Shown: one piece after another, positions 42,529 to 50,485 of the stretch | Position numbering within the stretch: position 1 is the stretch's first letter | How the letters are laid out: each line of letters opens with the position of its first letter | Assembly: GCF_042685645.1 (NCBI RefSeq) | Contig: NZ_JBHUNX010000001.1 | Coordinates: 2,356,001-2,420,000 of the forward strand | Source of the DNA: Salininema proteolyticum | GTDB taxonomy: Bacteria > Actinomycetota > Actinomycetes > Mycobacteriales > Micromonosporaceae | Direction: 5' to 3' | Length of the DNA: 64,000 nt | The notes under the pieces: generated by a model | The model's input: the letters and a program-made list of their open reading frames with translations, nothing else | Database searches by the model: none | Told to the model about the DNA's origin: nothing | Translations under genes and position numbers: made by a program

Positions 42529-43065
42529 TCAATCGAGAACATTTCGATTGGCGATTGTTAACGAGCTCCCGGGCCTGTACGACCGGTGGCCCGATTCCGT
42601 GAGCGCCTGCTCCAGCCAACGGGAGACAGGCGCTCCTTCCAGGTCTCTCAGATCAGCTACCCACAGGGCCTCCGCGATTTCCGGCGACCGCCGCACCGAG
42701 CCATCGACGACCGACGCCATCAGAGTCGTGACCTGATCACGTTTGCCTTCCACAGTCGTATTCTCCTCCTGTCCCAGGAGAGTGAAAGTCTCTGGAGCCA
42801 CGCCGAGACCGAGTTCCTCGCGAACCTCACGCGACACCGCCTCCTCGGGTGTTTCCCGGGCGGGTTTGTACCCACCGCCGGGCAGTCCCCAGAAACGGCG
42901 ACTCCGGCCGTAGGAATGGCGAACGACCAGAAACTCGACAGGTTCTCCGCCCCTGGTGAGGAACGCTTTCACTCCGAAAGTGCGTGGTTTGCGGATCCTC
43001 CACCACAAGCGACGAACGGGGGAGAGCAGACGCAGGAGGGAGGCGGGCAGAGGAATATAGACCAT
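42529..43065 (-). CDS. NUDIX hydrolase
   Basis: The 178-residue protein hydrolyses a nucleoside diphosphate linked to another group; the exact substrate is unknown. The Nudix box reads GGGYKPARETPEEAVSREV followed by REELGL, matching GX5EX7REUXEEXGU. A membrane-facing or basic N-terminus (about 30 residues, LLSPVRRLWWRIRK) precedes the domain. The gene stands alone on the minus strand. Confidence 0.9.
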   Translation of the reverse strand: MVYIPLPASLLRLLSPVRRLWWRIRKPRTFGVKAFLTRGGEPVEFLVVRHSYGRSRRFWGLPGGGYKPARETPEEAVSREVREELGLGVAPETFTLLGQEENTTVEGKRDQVTTLMASVVDGSVRRSPEIAEALWVADLRDLEGAPVSRWLEQALTESGHRSYRPGSSLTIANRNVLD

Positions 43066-43427
43066 GAGGGCACCCTTCTCCTATGGAGTAGTGATGGCTG
43101 GACCGGGACGTGGCTCATGATGAGGTTACCAACGCCTCCGACCCTTGGACGCGGGTTGAATCGGCCGGGTCCGGTGCGTCGGTAACCGCAGTCCACTGCC
43201 GCCGGCAAACGAACTGGCGGACCCTTATGTCGGACGACTCGAAGGCACCACGGGTCCTGCCGGCGGACAAGCAGTCGCGTGACGAGGAAGTTGCCACCCG
43301 GACAGATCGGAGGCTGCTGGGAAAATGGCTGGTTTGGCGGTAGCACCGGAACAGACGGAGGGAACCTCCTGGCTGCCGACTGACCTTCCGCCATCGCAGT
43401 CGCAGTAAGCTCGCACGGCACTCGATT
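43066..43427. other. Intergenic region, no gene seen
   Basis: These 362 bases contain only short frames on both strands. It lies between two minus-strand genes and probably holds the NUDIX promoter. No repeat was noticed. Confidence 0.5.
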
Positions 43428-44162
43428 TCATGGCAGATTTCGGGCGTCGGAGTTCATCGGGGCTCGACTATGAGTTGAGGCCAGTACCGTTAACCACGTC
43501 GACACTTCGGCGATTGCCTCGTCAAAGTCACTGAACAGCCCGACTTGCCCTTCGACGTACATCGCGATCCAGTCGAGCTTCTTCGAACCGCTGTCGATGC
43601 TGACGTAGGAAGCCTGAGCCAGGAAAGTGGTGTCCGTGTCAGGCAGGGTGAACGCTAGAACGTCCCCGTTCTCGACCTCCATGTCGTCGTGCTCCATTAG
43701 CGCGGACCGTTCTTGGTAGGCCGGATGGCTCATGATGTCGGACGCCGCCCGCCCGAGCGCCGCATCGTCCGGCAGTCCCAGCCGGAGGCTCATCGGTTCT
43801 CCACCGGAGACGTTCACGGAAATGGACCCGGGGAGGCTGTCGTCCAGGGAGTCGACGTCGAAGGCGAGGAAACCGTAGTCGGAGACGGCCAGGTCGGGAA
43901 GCCCGTCCGTCGTCGCGTCCGGTTGCCCGGGACGGAAGGTGACGGCGAGGCATGCTGCGTTGTCGGCATCGGCCGTGAACCACTGGTATTCGGAGGATTC
44001 GCAGTCGACCGGTTCGGCTTCGGCCGCCGTTCCAGGGCCGGTGGCGTCGTCGACTGTTCCCTCAGAGGTGCCCCAGGGCGCGCAGCCCGCGAGCACGGCC
44101 AGGGCCGCAACGGACAAGGTGGCGACGAATGCAGTACGGAGCCGGAGGTGTCGAGCGCTCAT
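43428..44162 (-). CDS. Secreted lipoprotein of unknown function
   Basis: The 244-residue protein has a lipoprotein signal (SVAALAVLAGC, lipobox LAGC with Cys near residue 27). A disordered Gly-Thr-Asp stretch and a globular acidic domain follow. It would be tethered outside the membrane. The start overlaps the stop of the next membrane-protein gene by 4 bases (ATGA), so the two are translated together. No family is recognised. Confidence 0.83.
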   Translation of the reverse strand: MSARHLRLRTAFVATLSVAALAVLAGCAPWGTSEGTVDDATGPGTAAEAEPVDCESSEYQWFTADADNAACLAVTFRPGQPDATTDGLPDLAVSDYGFLAFDVDSLDDSLPGSISVNVSGGEPMSLRLGLPDDAALGRAASDIMSHPAYQERSALMEHDDMEVENGDVLAFTLPDTDTTFLAQASYVSIDSGSKKLDWIAMYVEGQVGLFSDFDEAIAEVSTWLTVLASTHSRAPMNSDARNLP

Positions 44163-45076
44163 TCGTTGTTTCCCTGGGTGAGAACCATGAGCCAGATCAA
44201 GCCGGTGAGGGCCAGGGCGCCGCCTACGAAGTTGACCGCGTCCGGGGCGTGTTCACCGGTGACACCGGCGCACAGTCCCATGAGCCCGAGGATGAGCATG
44301 ACGGCGGCGGTCACCTGCTTGTTGCTTTTTCCTCGATCCGCCTCGTCGGCTTCGCGGCCTCGGGTGACAGCGCCGTTCGTGGCCTCCCCGGGTGGAGCGG
44401 CGGACTCGCTGAGGTGGTCGGCAAGGGTCAGGGCGAGTTGGAGGTTGGCGACATCGCAGGCGTCGACGAGGAGCACATCGCGCCTTTGGACGCCGGTGAC
44501 GGATAGATGCCCACCGTGGAGGCCGATGTCCTTCACGGCAGTCCAGGACAGCCGTTTACCCTTCACTTCGATTCCCCGGATGTCCATGAGGACTCCGCCG
44601 AAGTCGAGAAGCCCGCCCTGTTGCGCTCGCAGCGCGAGTTTTTGCAGGTTCACCTCGGTGACCTGTCGTTGGACCTCCTCTCCCCACCAGTGCTCTCCCA
44701 CGATCGGGATCGCCTTGTCGGGCCTTTTGGTCTTCTGCCCGTTCAATCGCGGCTGGGTCAGGGGGACCCCCACGCCGACCGCCACCGGTGGTCGTCCTGC
44801 TTCGACGAACGTCGTCACGGCTTCCGTGGGCTTGCCGTTCACGGAGCGGTGGTACCGGTAGGCCATCAGGCCTTCCCAGGTGAACACGCGGAGGTCGTCC
44901 TCGGAGGAGTCGATGATGACCCCTTCGGTGTAGAGGTACAGCTTCGCGTCGTTGAAGCGGCTCATCATGCTCCGCTGCTTCGGCTGGTAGAACTCCCGCA
45001 GAGCGCCGAGTTCGTTCGATTCCGCGAGCCAGATGATCTGGTCTGACACTTGGTATTCCATCTTCGGCCACTCCAT
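44159..45076 (-). CDS. Membrane protein of unknown function, coupled to lipoprotein
   Basis: The 305-residue protein has a cytoplasmic N-terminal region (residues 1-230) with a YLYTEGVIIDSSEDDLRVFTW segment like those in PH-fold or DUF6585-type proteins. Two C-terminal membrane helices follow (VTAAVMLILGLMGLCAGV and AVNFVGGALALTGLIWLMV). The lipoprotein gene follows with a 4-base overlap. The pair probably forms one envelope system. No function is recognised. Confidence 0.78.
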   Translation of the reverse strand: MEWPKMEYQVSDQIIWLAESNELGALREFYQPKQRSMMSRFNDAKLYLYTEGVIIDSSEDDLRVFTWEGLMAYRYHRSVNGKPTEAVTTFVEAGRPPVAVGVGVPLTQPRLNGQKTKRPDKAIPIVGEHWWGEEVQRQVTEVNLQKLALRAQQGGLLDFGGVLMDIRGIEVKGKRLSWTAVKDIGLHGGHLSVTGVQRRDVLLVDACDVANLQLALTLADHLSESAAPPGEATNGAVTRGREADEADRGKSNKQVTAAVMLILGLMGLCAGVTGEHAPDAVNFVGGALALTGLIWLMVLTQGNNE

Positions 45077-45338
45077 CTAGAACGATATTCCACTGTGAGT
45101 GTATGGCCCCCTGTCAAGGCGTCGGGCCGTGGACCCTCCGTTGCGGGGAGTTGTGCGCAGCCGCGCGGAAGAACGACGAGCTGGGAGACCGATGGAGCAT
45201 TGACTAGGCTCCATGCCTGAGAATTCTTGGTGCCCTTTCGATGCGGATGCTTCGCTGCGACTTCACTTGCCATTAATAGAATATACTTCTAATACTGCCA
45301 CGGTCATCTTCTAGGAACTTCGATCCCACGATGAGGTC

Positions 45339-47675
45339 ATGATGACTCGTACTATCGCCCGCCTTCTCCAAGCCGCAACCGCGGTCGCCCTGTTCCTCTT
45401 GGGGTTCGCTCTCCCGTTGCCCTCGTCCGACCCAGCTGACCGCTTCCCGCGCATAGACGGCTACGACGAGTCCCTCGCTCTGATCGACCTCTTCGCCGGG
45501 GGCGGGCTGTCCGCCCTGTCCGTATTCGGCATAGGCATCATCCCCCTCCTTCTCGCTCGCGAGCTGATCGACAACGCGGCCGAGTTCGCACGGCGCCCGG
45601 CCCGGCTTCGGAAACACGAACCACGTGCATTCCAACGCCTCATCAATGGGACCGGACTGGCGGTCGCCGTGCCATTGAACCTCTGGATCGCCGCTGCCCA
45701 CCCGGCTTCGGACGAGGCCGAAGGGCTACTTCTCCTCTGGGGCGTCCTGATGGCGGGGTCTGGAGTCGCCATACTGTTGAGTTCGTGGATCGACCGTACC
45801 GGCCTGACACAGGGCGCCACACTTCTAGCCGTCGTACAGGTCGGCGCAGGACTGTTCGCGGCCGCACCGTCCGATCTGGTCGAGGTCATCGTGCCCCTGA
45901 CGCTCACCGTCGTCGCGGTTCTCGCCGTCGTCCTCCTCTCTCAGGCCGTTCGCAACGTGCCCATCCAGTACGCGAAGAGGATGGTCGGGCGACGCGAAAT
46001 GCGAGGGACCAGCACCCATCTTCCGATCCCGCTGATCGTCGATGCCGTGTTCCCCATGGCGCGAACGACCTTCTGCGCCTTGTTCCTTATCGTCGTCGCC
46101 GTCCGACCGTGGGCCGAGGTGTCGACGGGATTCCAGGCGGGCTTCAGCACCGTGGTCTTCCTCCTCGGCGTCATAGGCACCACCTTGCTGGTCCGAGAGC
46201 ATTCCGGCCCGCTCGCCGACCGCATCAAGCAGGCAGGAGGGTTCATTCCCGGCATCCGGCCCGGGCAGCCGACCGCGCACTACCTGAGATTGACCCAATC
46301 GCGAGTGGCCGCGGGAGGTACGGGCCTCCTGCTCGCCGTGCTCGCGGTGCCGCTTATCGGCTCCGCCCTCTGGGGCCCTGGAATAGCCACCGGAATCTCC
46401 CTGCTACTGGTCGTACACGGCGGGGCACAGGTCGGACTCGCCGTCGCCCGGAGCCGCGCCGCCGAGCTGGCCAAGGACCGTTTCGCCGGCGCACTTAGAT
46501 TATCGGCAGACCGAGCCCGGGCCCTCGCCGCCGGCCGGAATCGAATCGTCGGCTGCAGACGATTCGCTTGCAGAATAGCCGGGCCGCATGAGAATCGGGC
46601 GGTAGGCTACGGGGCACACCCGGCGCTGCCGCAGCGACGAGCACTCCGTTCACGACTCCCGCCGCATAGGAGCGACCACATGATCAAAGGCCCCTACGAA
46701 ATATTCTTCGCCAACGTATGCCGTTTCAAGGAGGTGCGTCCGCCGTTGCCGGAGGACGTCTCCATGATCATCCCTGAGTACGAGCGCAACGACGAGCACG
46801 GATTCAACCAAGTGAGGAAGACGGTTCGCGACGGATTGGCTCCGGAAGGCCTGCACGACGTAGCGCTCGCCGCGCCACGTCTCGTCTTCTGGCGAATGGC
46901 GATGGACCTGGCCATCGCGGGCCCGCCGATACCGGAGGACTTCGGTCGGAGGTTGTGGAACCGGGCGTTGGAAGAGGGGCCGCCGGACATGGCATTCCGC
47001 GACGTGGCGCAGCTGGTCGAGAACGACCACCGGAGGGCGTACGAACGGGCGTTTCGCCATGCCGGATTGCCCTATGACGAGATCATCCCCGCCCTCGAAT
47101 CACCGGACGCGCGATTGCGGGAGGCGGCCGTGTCCGTCTTTGCCGTGATGCACCCCCGATACGGCGGCGACATCGAGGAATGGTTCCACCACACGGCCAA
47201 CCGGGTCTGCCCCGTGACCGGTGCGCTCAATGACATCGCCGAGCACCTCGTGCGGGACAGGGGTTCCGATCTCAAGCCGGAGATTCGGCTCCATCTGGCC
47301 GTCCGCGACGACGATATCGGCGCACTTCGCGGGATCCCCGATTTCGAGCGCCTGTATCGCAGTGAACACCGCCGGGCGAGCCCGGATCGACAACTGGAAC
47401 TTGAGGCATTCCTGCAGCGTCACAGGATCCAGAAAGTTCTGATCGCCATCAGGGCCGAGGCCGTCCGAAAGCAGCGGGGCCGTTCGGGTGGGGCGCCCGC
47501 CCGCCCTCGACCCCGAAACTTACAGGCAGCGGAGCACGATCGAACGTCTCTTCGGTCGGCCCAAGTGTTTCCGGGCAGGTGCTGCGAGGCTCGACAAGCC
47601 GGCGGTCCGTTGCCCGGCCGCACTCCATCTTGCCCTAATCCTGGGCCGGAAGCGCATTTCGAGCAAACCCCCTGA
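45339..47675 (+). CDS. Strongly diverged SecY paralogue, frame open into the next gene
   Basis: Residues 1-390 read as a full-length SecY relative with ten hydrophobic segments. Hallmarks are LFAGGGLSALSVFGIGIIPL (helix 2), SWIDRTGLTQGATLL (compare TERGIGNGISLL), PIQYAKRMVGRREMRGTSTH and AGGFIPGIRPGQPTAHYL. SecY forms the protein-export channel. Many pore and plug residues differ, so this is not the housekeeping copy, and secE and secA are not nearby. After residue about 390 the frame stays open through low-quality sequence into an ATG with its own ribosome site at 46680, so the original stop was probably lost. The real protein is likely 45339 to about 46500. Confidence 0.68.
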   Translation: MMTRTIARLLQAATAVALFLLGFALPLPSSDPADRFPRIDGYDESLALIDLFAGGGLSALSVFGIGIIPLLLARELIDNAAEFARRPARLRKHEPRAFQRLINGTGLAVAVPLNLWIAAAHPASDEAEGLLLLWGVLMAGSGVAILLSSWIDRTGLTQGATLLAVVQVGAGLFAAAPSDLVEVIVPLTLTVVAVLAVVLLSQAVRNVPIQYAKRMVGRREMRGTSTHLPIPLIVDAVFPMARTTFCALFLIVVAVRPWAEVSTGFQAGFSTVVFLLGVIGTTLLVREHSGPLADRIKQAGGFIPGIRPGQPTAHYLRLTQSRVAAGGTGLLLAVLAVPLIGSALWGPGIATGISLLLVVHGGAQVGLAVARSRAAELAKDRFAGALRLSADRARALAAGRNRIVGCRRFACRIAGPHENRAVGYGAHPALPQRRALRSRLPPHRSDHMIKGPYEIFFANVCRFKEVRPPLPEDVSMIIPEYERNDEHGFNQVRKTVRDGLAPEGLHDVALAAPRLVFWRMAMDLAIAGPPIPEDFGRRLWNRALEEGPPDMAFRDVAQLVENDHRRAYERAFRHAGLPYDEIIPALESPDARLREAAVSVFAVMHPRYGGDIEEWFHHTANRVCPVTGALNDIAEHLVRDRGSDLKPEIRLHLAVRDDDIGALRGIPDFERLYRSEHRRASPDRQLELEAFLQRHRIQKVLIAIRAEAVRKQRGRSGGAPARPRPRNLQAAEHDRTSLRSAQVFPGRCCEARQAGGPLPGRTPSCPNPGPEAHFEQTP
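46680..47675 (+). CDS. Hypothetical protein with its own start inside the SecY-like frame; C-terminus cut by IS5 remnant
   Basis: An ATG at 46680 follows AGGAG at 7 bases, which marks a separate gene. It encodes a helical, soluble protein (MIKGPYEIFFANVCRFKEV...) with short repeats around ALESPDARLREAAVSVFAVM that look HEAT-like. Good coding quality ends near 47480. There the frame runs into a transposase remnant, so about the last 65 codons are foreign and the true C-terminus may be lost. No known family is recognised. It lies right behind the SecY-like gene and may have been its partner. Confidence 0.55.
   Translation: MIKGPYEIFFANVCRFKEVRPPLPEDVSMIIPEYERNDEHGFNQVRKTVRDGLAPEGLHDVALAAPRLVFWRMAMDLAIAGPPIPEDFGRRLWNRALEEGPPDMAFRDVAQLVENDHRRAYERAFRHAGLPYDEIIPALESPDARLREAAVSVFAVMHPRYGGDIEEWFHHTANRVCPVTGALNDIAEHLVRDRGSDLKPEIRLHLAVRDDDIGALRGIPDFERLYRSEHRRASPDRQLELEAFLQRHRIQKVLIAIRAEAVRKQRGRSGGAPARPRPRNLQAAEHDRTSLRSAQVFPGRCCEARQAGGPLPGRTPSCPNPGPEAHFEQTP
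47488..47660 (+). pseudogene. IS5-family transposase remnant, C-terminal part
   Basis: In a frame different from the gene above, the sequence reads RPPALDPETYRQRSTIERLF and then AARLDKPAVRCPAALHLALI. This matches the C-terminal end of IS5-family transposases (usually YKQRNTVERCFNRLKQ... and RYDKTA). No start, N-terminal domain or first catalytic Asp is present. It is a dead fragment. A matching kind of N-terminal fragment lies at 49625. Confidence 0.75.
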
Positions 47676-47778
47676 TGGCGCGATTTCACAGGGCCGCGAA
47701 GTTCGATCTAGCCGAGTGACCAACGTGTTGAACGTCCTCGTATTCGCAGGGAGGCTCCTGGTCGTTCTGCCTTGTGCC

Positions 47779-48351
47779 TCAACGACGCAACCCGCGAAGA
47801 AGCAGGTCCACCATCCGGTCGGCGTCGTACCGGGGGTCGGTGTCGTCCCCGATGCAGAGGTTGCCGATTCCCCGCATGAGTTCGTAGGCCTTCGTGCCGG
47901 TCTCGATCTCACCGGCCTTCTCGGAGGCTTTGAGAAGCCGCGCGCAGACCGGTTCGAGGCGGTCGAGGAAGTAGGCGTGGAGAGCGGCGAAATCACTGTT
48001 GTCCGAGCTCATGGCATTGGCCAGGCCATGCTTGGTGACCAGGAAGTCGGTGAAGAGGCCGATCCACTGGCGGAGGGCCGCGAAGGGCGAATCGGCCTCG
48101 GACAGTAGCTTCGGCCCGGCAGCGGCGCACTCTTCGACCTGGTGACGGTAGACGGCGACCACCAGGTCGGAGCGACTCGGAAAGTGACGGTAGATCGTGC
48201 CCACTCCGACGCCGGCCTTCGCCGCGATCGTTCGGATGGGCGCGTCGACACCTGAGGTGACGAACATTTCTGAGGCGGCGGCGAGCAACGCCTGCTGATT
48301 ACGGACGGCGTCAGCCCGCTTGCCACGGACCTTCTGCTCTTCCGAGCCCAT
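47779..48351 (-). CDS. TetR-family transcriptional regulator
   Basis: The 190-residue protein has a standard TetR helix-turn-helix (residues about 18-62: ALLAAASEMFVTSGVDAPIR, then IAAKAGVGVGTIYRHFPSRS). A helical ligand domain of the SbtR type follows. It is divergent from an alpha/beta hydrolase gene, with two palindromes between the starts. It probably represses itself and that hydrolase, released by the substrate or a toxic compound. Confidence 0.92.
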   Translation of the reverse strand: MGSEEQKVRGKRADAVRNQQALLAAASEMFVTSGVDAPIRTIAAKAGVGVGTIYRHFPSRSDLVVAVYRHQVEECAAAGPKLLSEADSPFAALRQWIGLFTDFLVTKHGLANAMSSDNSDFAALHAYFLDRLEPVCARLLKASEKAGEIETGTKAYELMRGIGNLCIGDDTDPRYDADRMVDLLLRGLRR

Positions 48352-48404
48352 GCGCTCCCCTTTCGTCGTCCGCCATTAAAGCAGACCACCAGCACGTTCG
48401 CAAA

Positions 48405-48449
48405 ACGGAACACAGTTCCGTATAGTAAACGGAACGATGATCCGTTTAC
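48405..48449. promoter_or_regulatory. Two palindromic operators between TetR and hydrolase genes
   Basis: The first palindrome is ACGGAAC-ACA-GTTCCGT (48405-48421). The second is GTAAACGGA...TCCGTTTAC (48425-48449). Both share the ACGGA half-site and occupy the 124-bp divergent promoter region. They are the likely binding sites of the TetR regulator. Confidence 0.8.
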
Positions 48450-48475
48450 TTCGCATCCGAAGGGAATAACCTGCC

Positions 48476-49417
48476 ATGAACACCGCAGCCTCACCCGCTC
48501 CCGTCCTCTCGGTCGCACCGGTGACCCTCCCGGTCCCCGGTCGGCCCGTCGACCTGGAGATGAAGGTGTCAGCCCCCGTCGATGGCTCCGACCTACCGAT
48601 CATCCTGCTGTCACACGGCCAGGGGTTCTCGACTCATCTTTCGTCGCTGCACGGCTACGCGCCTCTCGCCGACTACTGGGCCGCCCGCGGATTCGCCGTG
48701 GTGCAACCGACCCACCTGAGCTCCATGACGTTGAGCGGCGTTCTCGGTCCCGACGTTCCCGGGGCTCCCATGCATTGGCGGTCGCGCGCCAAGGACATGT
48801 CCGAGATCCTCGATCGGCTCGACGCGATCGAGTCTTCAGTACCGCAACTGCGTGGACGCCTCGACCACGGCAAGGTCTCCGTCGTCGGGCACTCGATGGG
48901 CGGGCACACCGCCAGTCTTCTGCTGGGGGCCGGTATCAAGGACCCCGAAAGCGGGGAGACACTGAACTTGGCCGACCCTCGGATCAAGGCGGGCATCCTG
49001 CTGGCCGCACCGGGCAGGGGCGGCGAGGCCCTGAGTGAATGGGCCGCCGACAACTTCCCCTTCATGGCCGGCGTCGACTTCTCCACGATGGCGACGCCCA
49101 CCCTGGTAGTGGTGGGTGACGAGGACGAGTCGACGCACCTGACAGTGCGCGGGCCCAGTTGGCACGCCGACCCGTATCACCTCGCGCCGGGACCGAAATC
49201 CCTGCTCACCCTCTTCGGGGGACAGCACGGTCTCGGAGGGGTGTCCGGTTACGACGTAGCCGAAACGACCGACGAGAACCCGGATCGAGTCTCGGCGGTC
49301 AGGAAGTTCGGCTTGGCTTACCTGCAGAGCCGGTTCTTCGGTGGTTCCAACTGGGAAGCAGCCGGTAAAGAACTCGCCGAGGCACCTCGCCCCCTCGGGA
49401 GAGTGGAGTCCAAATAA
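48476..49417 (+). CDS. Alpha/beta hydrolase (chlorophyllase/dienelactone type)
   Basis: The 313-residue protein has the oxyanion region LLSHGQGFSTHL and the nucleophile elbow VVGHSMGGHTASLL (Ser near residue 142). A late Asp in VVVGDEDES and a His in GGQHGLGG would complete a Ser-Asp-His triad. No signal peptide is present, so it acts in the cytoplasm on an ester or lactone that is not known. It is controlled by the divergent TetR gene. Confidence 0.88.
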   Translation: MNTAASPAPVLSVAPVTLPVPGRPVDLEMKVSAPVDGSDLPIILLSHGQGFSTHLSSLHGYAPLADYWAARGFAVVQPTHLSSMTLSGVLGPDVPGAPMHWRSRAKDMSEILDRLDAIESSVPQLRGRLDHGKVSVVGHSMGGHTASLLLGAGIKDPESGETLNLADPRIKAGILLAAPGRGGEALSEWAADNFPFMAGVDFSTMATPTLVVVGDEDESTHLTVRGPSWHADPYHLAPGPKSLLTLFGGQHGLGGVSGYDVAETTDENPDRVSAVRKFGLAYLQSRFFGGSNWEAAGKELAEAPRPLGRVESK

Positions 49418-49624
49418 CTCGATATGAGGCGACTAGAAACGTACCGGATCTGAGAGTTCAGACCCCATAGAGGCCATCTCCGAGGTCGAAACCCAGTACC
49501 GCCCGGGCGCAAAGAGCCTCCGGTATCGGTCTTTCCCAACCACAGGATCGACGACCGCCGGAGGCTCTCCTGCGTCGCACCTGCGACTCGAGTCCGCACA
49601 AGGCCCGGAGGTCGTCGGTATGCC

Positions 49625-49725
49625 CCTCCGGCTGCGCCGAAGCCGAGTGGGCCCTGATCGGGCCGCTGCCACCGGTTCTGGCGTCCCGGACCGGACGTGG
49701 CGGACACGAGCAGCTCTGCCGCGAC
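49625..49725 (+). pseudogene. IS5-family transposase remnant, N-terminal part
   Basis: The plus strand reads AEAEWALIGPLPPVLASRTG and then RGGHEQLCRD, which matches the start of IS5-family transposases (DAEWALIGPLLP...). The frame is lost on both sides. The surrounding 49418-49962 holds no other gene. Confidence 0.65.
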
Positions 49726-49962
49726 ACGAGCGTAAGCCCGAGCACGCCGAAGGATTCCTACTGGTAACAAGCACCTTTGTCATGACCGGACTGCTATCCG
49801 AGATGGAGTCATGGCCTGAGAGACGGCTTCGAAGGGCTCGTATGTGGCTGAGGTTGTGTCTGAAGAGTAGTGCGATCAGCGAGACCTCGAGTGGCACAAT
49901 CAATCTATGCGATTCAAATAGGATCGATGTGCCGGCGCTGATCTGGCATGCGAAGGAGACGG

Positions 49963-50289
49963 ATGTTCGCCTACTACCTGAGGTACTTCAATCCGAGGCT
50001 GTCCCCGCACCAGCCGGAACAGACGCCGGCGTCGGTCATGGTGATCTCGCTGGAAGGGCTGGGCGCGATGCTGTGGAGCCGTCGTGAGCAGGGATGGGTT
50101 TACGACCCCGCAAGCATCGGCCGGTGGATGGGGAAGCTGGAGAACGAGGACCTCTACGACCCGATCAACCGGGCAGAGGCGGAAACCCGGATGCGGGAGA
50201 TCACGGACGGGCGCGAGGGGCTTCCGGACGAGGCGACGATCGAATGGATCTTCCAGTGGGACGGCAACCCGCCGCAAAGCGAGGACTGA
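49963..50289 (+). CDS. Hypothetical protein
   Basis: The 108-residue product starts at an ATG placed 4 bases after AAGGAG. It reads MFAYYLRYFNPRLSPHQPEQ and has a Trp-rich C-terminus (EWIFQWDGNPP). It looks like a small soluble domain with an acidic tail. No family is recognised. A real gene is likely from the start site and codon use, but it is surrounded by IS debris and may be left over from a larger system. Confidence 0.65.
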   Translation: MFAYYLRYFNPRLSPHQPEQTPASVMVISLEGLGAMLWSRREQGWVYDPASIGRWMGKLENEDLYDPINRAEAETRMREITDGREGLPDEATIEWIFQWDGNPPQSED

Positions 50290-50485
50290 GTGCGGGCTGA
50301 GCGACTACCAGATCCGATGACGGTGCCCTTGGTTCCTTGCAAGTCTCGATGGCAGTGTGCGCCTGTGCGTTCCTTGCTGTCACCGCAGACAGCGGTCTAA
50401 AAGCCCAGGAGGGCTGGGCAGTCTCACAACGCCGATCGTTCGGCGTTCGCTAGGCCGGACCCGCCCGCAGTCAGCTCCCCAGAAC

